A stretch of DNA of 64,000 bases. Source: Zea mays (taxonomy: Eukaryota; Streptophyta; Magnoliopsida; Poales; Poaceae). The notes below the pieces were generated by a model that saw nothing but the letters and a program-made list of their open reading frames with translations, was not told the origin of the DNA and did no database searches. Below are positions 35,078-46,406 of the stretch, piece after piece; position 1 is the first letter of the stretch; every line of letters begins with the position of its first letter. The stretch is from positions 93,197,849-93,261,848 of the forward strand of contig NC_050104.1 of NCBI RefSeq assembly GCF_902167145.1, given 5' to 3'. A program made the position numbers and the translations under genes.

Positions 35078-38000
35078 TGTATGGCCCAAAATTTGTATAA
35101 GAAAAAAATAAGAATAATAAAATAATTATATGCAGAAATGAAGTAGTAAATTCAGATATCTCAAATTATACTTGAGAGTTGAAAATTGAGAACTGAATTT
35201 TGAAACCCAAGAATTATTTTAGAAAAGAAGTATTAGAAAGGTTTTACATTCAACTAAATGATTATTCATTTCATTAAATTATGCACTATAGGCATTTTAT
35301 ACTTATGAATATGTGGTGATACATTTTAATAAAGAGTCATAAATTAAACTTGGGACCTCAATGTATAAATGAAATAGAAAATAAGAAAGGGGATTTAATG
35401 AATCTATTTGTTGCTTCCATAAATAAATAACAAGGAAAATAATAAATAAAAATATTGTAAACAGTAGATGTTATAATCATATTAGTATTAACTTTGACAC
35501 TTAGGAATTTGAAGTTCAAAATGAGAGTTTGAATTTGAATTTGATTTGAATGGAGAAAAGAGAATAAAGAGAAAAGAAGGAAAATACAATGCAAATGAGA
35601 TAAAATAAATATATAAATATGAATATACTTAACTTTCATTAATATTTGAATTAATACATTTTTGACCAAGGGTGAATTTCATAACCGAATTCAAATTCAA
35701 ATTTGAATTCTAGAAACAAGGAGGAAAATAAATTCAGAAAATGGAAAATAAAAAGAAAATGGGAGGGTTAAGTGTGTATGGGCCGAAATATGCCTTGCTG
35801 GCCCAAGTCACTCGCGCCGTGCGGCCCGCTGAGAAATGGCGCCGCCAGATAGGGCCCTCCCGTCAGTCGGTCGATGCTCTCCCGTGCTCGCCCTCATCTC
35901 TTCACTGGCGCATGGGCCCTTCACATAAGCTCTATCCATTTCCCCCTTTCTTCGCCGCGCTGCTCGGACGAGCTCGGCCCTGGCGCACGTCGTGGGATCC
36001 GTTGGAGCCACCCACGACCGACCTCTGGGCCCGGCTTGCCAGAGCCCCACCGCGCACGCTCAGACTCGAACATCTCTGGAGTGTGGGCCCCAATGGTCAA
36101 CTCTATCCCCACCAACAGAACGCCGCCGAGTCCATCGCCGCGGAGACCGGGATCCGCCCCACGAATCCGGCTCGGCCGTTGTAACCTTGACCATTTGGTG
36201 CCAATATAATGCTGGCCGCCACTTCGCGCGTTCGTCCCAACCCTGATGGAAGCCAGAACCACCCACAAACCGAAGGAATTTCGTGCCACCGCGGAGGACA
36301 ACAGAAACCGTTGAGGGGAAGCTCCGAATTGCCATCATCCGCACTTCCTGTGGGTGCTCTGGGCCTACCTTTGGCTGCGGAGTAGGCGGTCGTGGCCGCT
36401 CCACCTGGGATTGGCCGCTAGCGACGTAGGAATTGCTCGCCGGACGTGCGACATCGCCAGTGTGCCGCGTTCCTCCGTGGCTTGGGGCCTTCGTGTGTGA
36501 AATCGAGGTGATGATCTCTCCTCCTTGTTTGCCTTGTTTCCCACGTCATTTAGCACTTGCCGCGTCGAGGTTTGCATGTAGGCAGGGGATTGGAGGTCAT
36601 CGGTGGCGAGCCCTGTTGATGCTCGGTCGCCGGCGGGCTTATCCAGCTCGATGGGGAGGAAGATAGGGTTAGTGCCGTGGATCTCGTAGCAAACGACCAC
36701 GATTCAATACGAAGTATATCTTTTCGCGCGATAGATCTAAACCGTAGGTATGACATCCGAGGGATAGCGTAGTCTGGCGGGGGTGATCTGCTGTGGGCAT
36801 TGATCTCTGATCGGATGGATCACATTGACTACGAGTCTGGGCGGGGTGTCGATCTAATCTACAGCGTCAACGTTGGATCGGACGGCTCCGATGGGCCGAT
36901 ACCCTTTTCGGCTGTTAGTTTTGCATAAGAGCCCCTGGAATATTATAGAATCAACCCGCAGTCCATGGTGACTGTACTCTGTGTCTAGGGAATCTTGCGC
37001 TGTGGCCCCTGTGTATCTGTTTATTTAGCGTGCAGTCCAAACAGTTAATAAAATAGAGAAATCAATTTAGAAAATGATTTTTATTACAAAATTAATTGCA
37101 AGAACTTGTTTAATGCCTAGAAAATTCATATTAAATCCTTTTCAGTTCATTCCAGTCCCTAAAATTTTGTAATAATATTGTGCATCACATAGTGTCTCTG
37201 TTTTGACATGAAAGCTGTACAAAAATTTATCTCTTAACTAATCTTGTATCAAACACATAGAAACTTCGGAAATTCATAACTTCCCCATTTTAACTCCGAA
37301 TTGACCGTTCCAGTTGTGTTAGCTTCATATGAATATTTACTATGCAATAACAATATTTATTATACCATGTCTCATTCTTTTATAATTAGATCTTTATTTA
37401 ACTTATGTTGGTTAGTCTGGTTAAACTATTTATCATTATAATCTACTAGGATATGATCTATGGTCAATTTATGACTTAGATTAAAGTTGAGATAATTATT
37501 TATAAAATAACCTCTCATATGATTTATATTAACCAATTTATAATATAGTTTAATATTTTAATCACACGGATCTTCTATAAAATCATAACTCCTCAATTGT
37601 AACTCCGATCTTAGTAGTTCTCAATCCCACGATCTCGTAGCGACGCGTAGATCATTATTATGCAGTTTGTTCTTATGTTTGGTGTGATGTTAATTTTGTG
37701 TATACCATGTTTGTTTGTATTGCTACGACTAGCAGTGAGGTCACGAGGATCTAAAGATGATCCTGGTACCTAGAATCTCAAGTGCCAGGCAAGTTGTGCC
37801 TTTGATCACTTTCATTTACCCAATAATGTTCTTTAATATCACTTATTCATGCATAGGTTTAATTTTGATGGGACCCAATAGGTCACCCTAGTCTGATTAT
37901 CCTTTACCTTGTTTACCCCTGAATCACTTGGATAGTTTTGCTATTGGTAAGCCTTACACTTCACATGAACTCCCATCTTTGGTGAGTTCATGCACATTAT

Positions 38001-38343
38001 TCCCCACAACTTGTTGAGCGATGAACATGTGGGAGCTCACTCTTGCTGTCTCACACCGCCCATAGGTCAAGAAAAGGTACCACATGATGAGGCGCATGGA
38101 GGATGTTGCGATGTGTTCGTGAGAGGTCTAGGTCGTCGTCTCCTAGTCAACTTTGGGTTGCTGGATTGTTGTCTCCTTACGATATAATTATTTATTTATT
38201 TTGTACAGAACTTCCATTGTATAATAAAGTTGTGACATTCGTTTCTGTGCCACTATTCATCATTTGTGTGAGACTTGGTCCCAGCACACCTGGTATTTAT
38301 GTTCGCGCCCGGGTCTTGGTGTCCCTAAAATCCGAGTGTGACA
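35078..38343 (+). repeat. 3' LTR of the 17.9-kb element (3266 bp, internally deleted)
   Basis: It aligns with 20423-24365 along its length but jumps from TTTTGCTATTG to GTAAGCCTTACAC near 37947, losing about 680 bp present in the 5' LTR. It ends TCCGAGTGTGACA, followed by the TSD ATTCT. Confidence 0.9.
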
Positions 38344-38575
38344 ATTCTCTTCTTCCCTTTCTTGTCATCGTCCCTATCACTATCGCTAGCATATGGACAT
38401 TTTGCAATGTAATGACCGAACTTAACACATCGATAGCAAAACCTCTTTGAATGTGGCTTGTAGTCTTTGCCATTTCTTTGCTTGAGTATTTGCTGGAAGA
38501 TTTTGATTATGAGGGCCATCTCGTCATCATTAAGCTTGGAGGGGTCAACTAGAAGCCCCTTGCTTGGAGTGGTCT
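38344..38575 (-). pseudogene. gag: Sirevirus gag zinc-knuckle fragment
   Basis: The - strand encodes the conserved Sirevirus Gag stretch with LNDDEMALIIKIF, the knuckle CYRCVKFGHYIAKC and a DSDRDDDKKGKK tail. It is a 232-bp island between two insertions. Its low-coordinate edge joins 20422 and its high-coordinate edge joins 49310 when those insertions are removed. Confidence 0.8.
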
Positions 38576-38985
38576 TGTCACACCTAGGTTTAGGGACTCG
38601 GGTGCGAGATAATCACCAAGTGTGCTGGGACCCAGTCTTACACACATGATGACTCATGGTACAGAAATGAATGTCACGACATTAATATATAACAGAGTTC
38701 TATACAAAATAGTTAAATAATTACATCATATGAAGATAACGATCCAGAAACCACAGTTGACTGGGAGACGACGGCCTAGACCTCTCATGAACTCATCACC
38801 GCATCCTCCATGCGCCTCATCCTGCGGTCCCTTTTCTTGACCTGTGGGGGGGTGTGAGATAGCAAGGGTGACCTCACATACGTTCATCGCTCAACAAGTT
38901 GTGGGGGAATAATGTGCATGAACTCACCAAAGGTGGGAGCTCATGTGAAGTGTAAGGCTTACCAAAGAGAATGGCTAAAGCTGAG

Positions 38986-39666
38986 TGTTGGTCACTTGTT
39001 CTCAAATGCTATGAGTTAAGAACAAGGAAACACAAATGTTAATGGTTAAAGACCTTCATCCTTAGAAGCATTATCTCACTTAGGACATAATGAACTTCAG
39101 ACGAAGGTCATGAAGGACATACCTTCATCATTTAACATATAAAGATATAAACATGAACATATGCAACATAGAAAGAGTATAAACAATCATATTAAATCAT
39201 TAAACTATCTAAATTGACATTATATAATCATGAACAAATATTGATGATATCAAGTTACATTTGTACCTTCGGCTTGACAGAAGGTAGAAATCCGAGAGTG
39301 ACGTGCGAGTGATTACAAGCTAACGTGAACAGTACGATGTTACTGTTCATCTATTTATAGGCACAGGACGCAGCCTGGGCAAAATTACATTCATGTCCCT
39401 GACATTTACTATTAGCCATAAGGTAAGCTATCGAGGACTAAGCAATCTTTTCGCCTTTAGGTCGGTTTCATTCTCCATCACCGTCCTTGTCCTGAGCCGA
39501 AGCTTCTCCATCACAGCTTCGGAACTGGTTCATCCTTCTTCCAGCTCACGCCTTTCATACCATGTATACCTTCATTTTAAAGCCAAAGCCTCCTGTGACA
39601 GTATACTATACAGAAAACATGTTAGTAGTGTTTTTGAGGACCTTTGGAAGACGAAGGCCCCCAACA
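38986..39666 (-). repeat. Zeon 3' LTR
   Basis: The + strand runs from TGTTGGTCACTTG to GGCCCCCAACA. The adjacent polypurine tract (- strand ACTGCGAGGGGCTAC, 39667-39681) shows that this is the 3' LTR of the - strand element. Confidence 0.9.
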
Positions 39667-39824
39667 GTAGCCCCTCGCAGTATTAATTTGTTCTTGTATC
39701 TAACAAATTCAGACTGCGACGTGAACGAAGGCCTTTAGCCGAAGGTCTAAAAAACACCTTCCCTTCGCTAGAATAGCGAAAGTCAATGACAAATGGGGCC
39801 CGTCAAGTTGCAATGCACGAGGCA

Positions 39825-39832
39825 TATAAATA
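39825..39832 (+). promoter_or_regulatory. TATA box for the Zeon antisense gene
   Basis: TATAAATA within GGCATATAAATAGAAACC lies 128 bp upstream of the ATG at 39960 and outside the LTR. This suggests that the + strand gene has its own promoter. Confidence 0.55.
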
Positions 39833-39959
39833 GAAACCCACAGCGACAACATTTGCTGCACCATTTCAATTGCTTGTGCTATTTTCTCAAGTTTTAAATT
39901 TCTTGGTGTTAAATTTCACTTGTTTTGTGAGCTTCGACATTTGTTCGATTTCCCACAAA

Positions 39960-42900
39960 ATGGTTGACGAGAAGAAGGTTGCTGATCCTGCCTTGGCTGG
40001 TTTTTACGAGGCCATGGAAAAAACAAACACGAAAAAGATTACAAACGAGATATTAGCTGATTTGTCTGAAGATTCTGACGATAGTGGGAACTTTGATATG
40101 GAAAGTGAAGATGAAGATGCGTAAAATCAGCCCTGGCGACCAAGTCACACCATCTTCGGAAAATCATCCATTAAGCAGAGTCAAATTGACGCTATGAAAG
40201 GGAAATATTTCCAAGATATTTCAATTGTGAGAACTGGAGGAGATAGTGCTACACCTGCTCCCGAAGAGGATGAGGTGGTTGTTTATAGGAGTTTTATGAA
40301 GGCTGGGTTCGGTTCCCATTGAGCAAATTCCTGGTTAAGGTGCTGAAGACCTTCAAGATTTTCCTGCATCAAATTACTCCCGAAGCTATTATTAGGATGG
40401 GGGGTTTTATTTGGGCCGTGAGAAGCCAAGGGATGGAGCCAAGCGCAAAATGCTTCTGCAATATGCACGAGCTGCTGTACGAGATGAAGGTTACTGGCAA
40501 GGAGCAGTATCACAACAATTTTGGTTGTTATGGCTTCGTGTCCCACGCCGATGTAAGTTACCCTGTCCCAACATTCCGAAAAAGGTGGCCCGAGGCCTGG
40601 ATGGAAGAATGGTTCTATGTTAAGAATGATTTAATTGAGAGGGAAGATATAAAAAGAATTATACAGCGTCCCATCTGGTCTCGCTTCGGCATCAGGAGGC
40701 CAGCCACCGCTCTTGGGAATGATATAGAGGCATGCCAGAGAAGCTTCAACACTGTGTGCACTTTTATTAGCACTAGAGACCTGGTTCAAGAACACATCGC
40801 CTACAGAGTATGGCTGCTCGTGAATGAGTGGGAGATGCCGAAGGAAGCTGCTACCGAGTCTAGTCAGGGTGGTCTGGTCTATCTAAAGTATAGCTTCAGA
40901 TATAAAGGCAAGTTTGATGAGCCAAATGATGAATGGTGGAGCAGTATTGAGGCAACCAGTGACGAATTGCTTAGGGCCTATACGAGGGCCGAAGATGACA
41001 CAATGACCTTGGCCTTCGAAGGCCGAGGCAACAAAAGGTTGAATAGAGTTTTTGATGTCATTGGTTTCGTATACCCTGATTATTACTATCCCTCGCGAAA
41101 GCAGGGAAAAAAAGGAAGACTGCCGCTTCGGCCATCTCTGTTGTGCCGAAGGGCAAAAAGATCAAGGTTTTGACCCATCGACCAAGATATATTGAAACGG
41201 CCATAGTGCCAAAATTTAGCGAAGGAACATCTTCCAATGCTGAGGCAGAACCGATTGAATTGCCGAAGGTGCCTACAACTGAGCCGGTCGAAACGCCAAA
41301 AAATGGTGCCGAAGCCAAAGAAAAGGCAGCCAAAAAACCAGAGCTAGAAAAAGCAATAGTGCTGCCAGAAATCTTGAGCCCACAGGCAGAAGCAAAATTG
41401 CCGAAGGTTGCAAAGGCTCCTGCAACAACTCCCAAGAGGAGAAGAATGGCTAACATACTAGACGTTGTCATGGAGACAACAAGGGCGCTGACTCCTGCCC
41501 CTGTGAAAAAGGCTATCGAAACTGCTACGGCTCATGCTAAAACCGAAGCTGGGCCCTCAGTGCCCACGGAGGCAGAGCGTGCCGCAGCTGAGCAGAGAGC
41601 TCTAGAGAAGGATGTGGCCAAAAATGTTAAATCTCTTGCTTCTGAAGCATCGTCCGAAGATCTTGACTTTATTATTCGACATGCTTCAGGAAAAAGACTA
41701 TCTGAAGAAGAAATTGCAGAAGCCAAACACTATGCCCAGGAACTGAAATAACCAAAGGGGGCCTTAGTGTTCAACGGCATGACCGAAGATGATTTCCTAT
41801 ACTGTCTCCCGGACAACAAAGAAATATCCGTGTGCCAGGAGATGGCCATAAATATGGGATTTCTGAAGCTCGAAGCTGGCCTCTCCGCTATGTCAAAAGA
41901 CGACCTTGCGGATAGCCTTGCATACAACAGTCTGAAGGTACGAAAGTGATGAACTTAAAAATAAATTATCTTGTCTTGTATTCTCGTGTTAATTCTATCT
42001 TCTTGCAGGGCTTAATTCTTAGCAACACTTTGAGGGCGCAAAAGAATGCTGAAGATGAAAGCTGCGTGATAGCCCTTGACAACCTTCGGTCAGAAGTTAT
42101 CAAACTGAGAAATGAAGCCTTGGAGAAGGATAAAATTCTACTCTCATTGGTGCATAAAGTGATGGAAGGTGAAGCGAAATTTAACGCTCAATCCGAAGCT
42201 CATAAAGCCGAAATTGAAGACATTCGGAAAAAACTTGCCGAAGCTAATGAAAATTTTGCACTTGCAAAAGCTAGTCAAGAAATAAGTGAATGGTCGAATG
42301 CTAGGCTGGAGAAAAATGTTGAGGAGCTTCACGAATCCAAGGAAAGGTGCTTTGAGAAATCCTTGGATTGCGTAAGAAAATTGAAAACAGCTTTGCCAAA
42401 GTAGGTGCTTATTCTTTCGAAGAGAATTTTATTCGAGGTGACCCCGAGGGTGTTATTGATTGGATAAGCGGGGAAGCCCAAGCTTTTGAAGAGATCCTGA
42501 GCGATCGCGGGGATATCTGTGCTTTCACTGGCGCTCGAGGTATTGCGGCAATTCTGGAGAAGGCTGGTTGCGACCACGTTAAAGCTGCGGCCCAGTCTGA
42601 AGCCGCCTTCTCCACTGACAACACGAGAGACCCTTCGGCCGAAGCTACTTTTGTGGGTGGAAAGTTTTACTCCGATGTTTGGGTGAACGGTGGCCGAGAA
42701 TTGGCCAACGAAATCATAAAGAAAAATGAAAAAGAAACCCATGATGGCCGAGAAGAAGCTAGGCGAGCCGAAGAGGCTGCCGAGCGCGCAAGGCGTATAG
42801 GTATTGTTCTTGAATTTTAGCTTCAGTATTTATTTTCTAGCTTCGAACTAATGGTTTGTCGATTACAGCTGAACTCTCACCGCTGACCGAGCCATACAAC

Positions 42901-43024
42901 CCCCCTAGCCGATCCCGTCATGAAAGAAGCGCTGGATGTAATGAGCGTTGCCAACTCCATCGTCGACGAAGTCGTCGATAGGCTGCTGAACAAAGCCACC
43001 GAGAAAATCCTTAAGGAATATTAG
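39960..43024 (+). pseudogene. Antisense cargo gene of Zeon (related to the Grande antisense gene), decayed
   Basis: This gene is opposite to Zeon gag. The ATG at 39960 (MVDEKKVADP) opens an acidic N-terminus, then a domain at about 40260-40840 resembling PF04195 (motifs WLLVNEW, WMEEWFYVKND), then a Lys/Ala/Pro-rich linker and a long coiled coil. Two GT-AG introns are inferred at 41938-42008 (71 bp) and 42801-42868 (68 bp). The last exon ends at the TAG at 43022-43024. Breaks are a TAA at 40122-40124, a one-base shift near 40305, a shift in the A-run at 41107-41113, a TAA at 41749-41751, a shift near 42380 and a shift near 42900. Motif order and the positions of small introns in the coiled-coil part parallel the gene at 600-3928. 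Function unknown. Confidence 0.7.
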
Positions 43025-43429
43025 AATTTTATTGTAATGATATGATGTAACATTTGGTGTATGGAACAATTAATCAGACATGTAAATTATTGTAATATAT
43101 TTCTTTGCGATGCATGAAATTTACGCACATACCGTTTTTTAGCCTTCGGTGAAAAAACACCTTCCCTTCTTTTCATGCTTCGTAAAGAAAGGCCCTTTTT
43201 AATGGTGAATCTGTTGTGATAAAATTGTATCGGCCGAAGGTTTGCTTCGGGCTTCGGCACATTTTCATTCAACAAATTTTCGCCGAAGATCTGCTTCGTA
43301 CCTAATCTTTTTGCTATTGATGCGATATGATGTATGATGTAATGTTATGTGGAATGATGCGATGATATGATGCAATATGATGGTGATGTCGAACACACAC
43401 ACACACACGCCCACACTGGAACACACAAG

Positions 43430-43985
43430 ACTCTGCATCCCCTTAGGGACGTCTTTGGAGTCTTTAAGCTCTGCATCCCCTTAGGAACAACTTTGGAGCT
43501 TCTTCACCTTATATTTCGGTGGTATTTAAGCTCTACATCCACTTAGGAACGACTTTGGAGCTTCTTCACCTTCTATTTCGGTGGTATTTAAGCTTTGTAT
43601 CCCCTTAGGAACGACTTTGGAGCTTCTTCACCTTCTATTTCGGTGGTATTTTGGCTCTGCATTCCCTTAGGAACGACTTTTGAGCTTCGGAACTTACTCT
43701 GCGCTCCCTTAGGAACGACTTTTGTAGCTTCCAAACTTACTCTGTGCTCCCTTAGGAACAACTTTTTGTAGCTTCAAAACTTACTCTGCGCTCCCTTAGG
43801 AACGACTTTTGACTTTTGAGCTTCGGAACTTACTTTGTGCTCCCTTAGGAACGACTTTTGTAGCTTCGAAACTTACTCTGCGCTCCCTTAGGAACGACTT
43901 TTTGTAGCTTCAAAACTTACTCTGTGCTCCCTTAGGAACGACTTTTGTAGCTTGAAACTTACTCTTCTCTCTTAGGAATGACTTT
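43430..43985. repeat. Zeon minisatellite: CTTAGGAACGACTTT repeats
   Basis: The block CCCTTAGGAACGACTTT recurs more than ten times. The first four units are about 66-70 bp long and include CTTCTTCACCTTCTATTTCG. Later units shorten to about 45 bp with CTTACTCTGCGCTCC. It lies between the end of the antisense gene and the gag stop. Positions 43025-43429 hold only AT-rich DNA and a short AC run (43391-43408). Confidence 0.85.
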
Positions 43986-44142
43986 TTGTAGTTTTGGAAG
44001 TCTATTAGGAAGAAGCATTTTACTTAATGATATGAGCACAATTATTACATGAGACCAAAATTTAGTCCTTTGTGACTTGTTTTCATACAAGAAAAATAAG
44101 ATGATAGAAAAGAAAAAGATACATCAAGGGTAGGATATTCTT

Positions 44143-45666
44143 TTAATAGATGTGCTTGGATTCAGGCACAGTGCTGTTGACTGTGCAAGCTTCGGATTCC
44201 TCTCGAAAATCACGGTGTTGTTGTGCGTGTAGGTGCCCTTCTGGCTGCTGACTTCGGGTCTGAGTAGGTGGTAATGGTGGTGGTAATGGGAGCTGGGCCC
44301 AGGAAGCTTGAGAGTGACTTGCCGAAGCGACAGAAGTCGTAGGTTGTTGATTGCCTACGTACTCTGGTACATAGGGAGAGTAGCATGGAGCAGTATGTAA
44401 GACCTGCTTCGGCTTATTCTGCCGCGCCTCAGCTTCGGCGATCTCCTTTTGCTTCTGAATTGTGACTTGGCATGTTCTTGTGGTGTGGCCCTTGTCTTCA
44501 TGTTAGAATAAGAAATATAGCCTTCTGGGCTGATCCCCGTATCTTCCTCTGAAGCCCCTGCCGCCTCTGCCCCTTGGGACTGGTAGCCTCAAAGAGCTTT
44601 GTTGTTGCCCTGAAGATTGGGAGCTGTGTTGTGACCTTTGAGGCTAGCTTCCTCTGTCATCACTCAGGTTGGAATTATGGATCAATCTGATGTTCTTGGG
44701 GTGGATTCTTCCTCTGAAGCCCCTGATCATCTCAGAAAACATGTATGCTTCTTCCGTTCTCTGGCGGAAATCATTATCAGCCCGAATATACTCATCCATC
44801 TTCTGAAGAAGCATCTCCAGGGTTTGTGGGGGTTTCCTAGCAAAATACTGAGTCGTAGGTCTTGGCCGAAGCCCCTTGATCATGGCATCAATGACAATTT
44901 CATTGGGCACTGTAGGCGCTTGTTCTCTTAGACGCAGGAACCTTCGGACATACGCCTGAAGGTACTCCTCATGGTCCTGCGTGCACTGAAACAAAGCCTG
45001 AACAGTGACTGGCTTCGTCTGAAAGCCTTGGAAGCTAGTGATTAGCATATCCTTAAGCTTCTACCATGATGTGATTGTCCCTGGCCTGAGAGACGAATAC
45101 CAAGTTTGAGCTACACTTTTGACTGCCATGACGAAGGATTTCGCCATGACTGCAGTATTGCCCCCATATGAAAATATGGTTGCCTCGTAGCTCATTAGGA
45201 ACTGCTTCGGGTCTGAGTGCCCATCATACATAGGAAGTTGAGGTGGCTTGTATGATGCGGGCCATGGGGTAGCCTGCAACTCTGCTGCTAGAGGAGAAGC
45301 ATCATCAAAAGCAAAATTACCATGAAGGAAATCATCATACCATTCATCATCATTGTACGAATTATCTTGACGAAGCTCTCTGTATTGAGGCCTTCGGTCT
45401 TGGTCATCTTGGATGATATGACGCACTTCCTCAGCGGCCTCATCAATCTTCCTCTGAAGATCGGCGAGACGAAGCATCTTTTCTTTCTTCTTCTGGACCT
45501 ATTGATGAATGGCTTCAAGGTCCCTGATTTCTTGGTCCAACTCCTCCTCCTGGGGTGTTGGACTAGTAGCCTTCCTTTTCTAGCTCCTAGCTTCGCGTAA
45601 TGTTTCTTGATTAACATCCAGCGGCTGTAGTGCAGTCCCTGGCCCTGATGACTTCTTCGACAGCAT
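44143..45666 (-). pseudogene. gag: Zeon gag with five in-frame stops
   Basis: The ATG at 45664-45666 starts a single 507-codon frame ending at the stop at 44143-44145. It contains the retrotransposon Gag core (MYDGHSDPKQFLMSYEATI, FRQRTEEAYMF region) and a late zinc-knuckle-like HEDKGHTTRTC. Five stops interrupt it without changing frame: at 45580-45582, 45499-45501, 45061-45063, 44644-44646 and 44503-44505. No protease or pol follows, as expected for Zeon, which would depend on an autonomous cinful relative. This copy cannot make Gag. Confidence 0.8.
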
Positions 45667-45701
45667 AACGAAGGTCGATGCTTGCCGAAGGTGGTCGAGT
45701 G

Positions 45702-45724
45702 AGTTCACCGGAGGTGGGCGCCAA
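45702..45724 (-). other. Zeon primer-binding site
   Basis: On the - strand the LTR end CCAACA is followed by TTGGCGCCCACC. The TGGCGCC core is the tRNA-complementary site type used by several large maize gypsy families. Confidence 0.65.
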
Positions 45725-46406
45725 TGTTGGTCACTTGTTCTCAAATGCTATGAGTTAAGAACAAGGCAACACAAATGTTAATGGTTAAAGACCTTCGTCC
45801 TTATAAGCATTATCTCCCTTAGGACATAATGAACTTCAGACGAAGGTCATGAAGGACATACCTTCATCATTTAACATATAAAGATATAAACATGAACATA
45901 TGCAACACAGAAAGAGTATAAACAATCATATTAAATCATTAAACTATATAAATTGACATTATATAATCATGAACAAATATTGATGATATCAAGTTACATT
46001 TGTACCTTCGGCTTGACAGAAGGTAGAAATCCGAGAGTGGCGTGCGAGTGATTACAAGTCAACGTGAACAGTACGGTGTTACTGTTCATCTATTTATAGG
46101 CAATGGACGCAGCCTGGGCAAAATTACATTCATGTCCCTGACATTTACTATTAGCTAGAAGGTAAGCTATTGAGGACTAAGCAGTCTTTTCCCCTTTAGG
46201 TCGGTTTCGTTCTCCATTAACCGTCTTGTGCTGAGCTGAAGCTTCTCCATCACAGCTTCGGAACTGGTTCATCCTTCTTCCAGCTCGCGCCTTTCATACC
46301 ATGTATACCTTCATTTTAAAGCCGAAGCCTCCTGTGACAGTATACTATACTGGAAAACATTTTAGTCGTGTTTTTGAGGACCTTCAGAAGACGAAGGCCC
46401 CCAACA
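45725..46406 (-). repeat. Zeon 5' LTR
   Basis: It is a direct copy of 38986-39666 with scattered substitutions. The primer-binding site next to its 45725 edge shows that it is the 5' LTR of the - strand element. Confidence 0.9.

Larger units (their letters stand above)
20423..38343 (+). mobile_element. Chromovirus-type LTR element reduced to a gag start, with two nested insertions
   Basis: The LTRs are 20423-24365 and 35078-38343, starting TGTAAGGCCC or TGTATGGCCC and both ending TGTGACA. A perfect 5-bp TSD ATTCT flanks them (20418-20422 and 38344-38348). A primer-binding site and a polypurine tract are present. Without the nested solo LTR and the non-autonomous element, the internal region is only about 2.7 kb and holds an N-terminal gag piece but no pol, so the element could not move by itself. 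Confidence 0.9.
38986..46406 (-). mobile_element. Zeon-like (cinful-zeon) non-autonomous gypsy element
   Basis: Direct LTRs at 38986-39666 and 45725-46406 (681 and 682 bp) begin TGTTGGGGGCC and end CCAACA on the - strand. The total of 7.4 kb, a gag without pol, and an antisense gene all match maize Zeon-1 as I recall it. The flanking pentamers CTGAG and CCGTG agree at only three of five positions, so the TSD is imperfect. It is inserted in the solo chromovirus LTR. Confidence 0.85.

Noticed and set aside
41058..41471. 137-residue - strand ORF opposite the Zeon antisense gene
   Set aside because: It is a hydrophobic, Ala/Ser-rich shadow of the Lys/Ala/Glu-rich linker on the + strand.
43430..43985. 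Regular repeats that might suggest a CRISPR-like array
   Set aside because: The repeats are adjacent minisatellite units in a eukaryotic retroelement, without unique spacers or cas genes.
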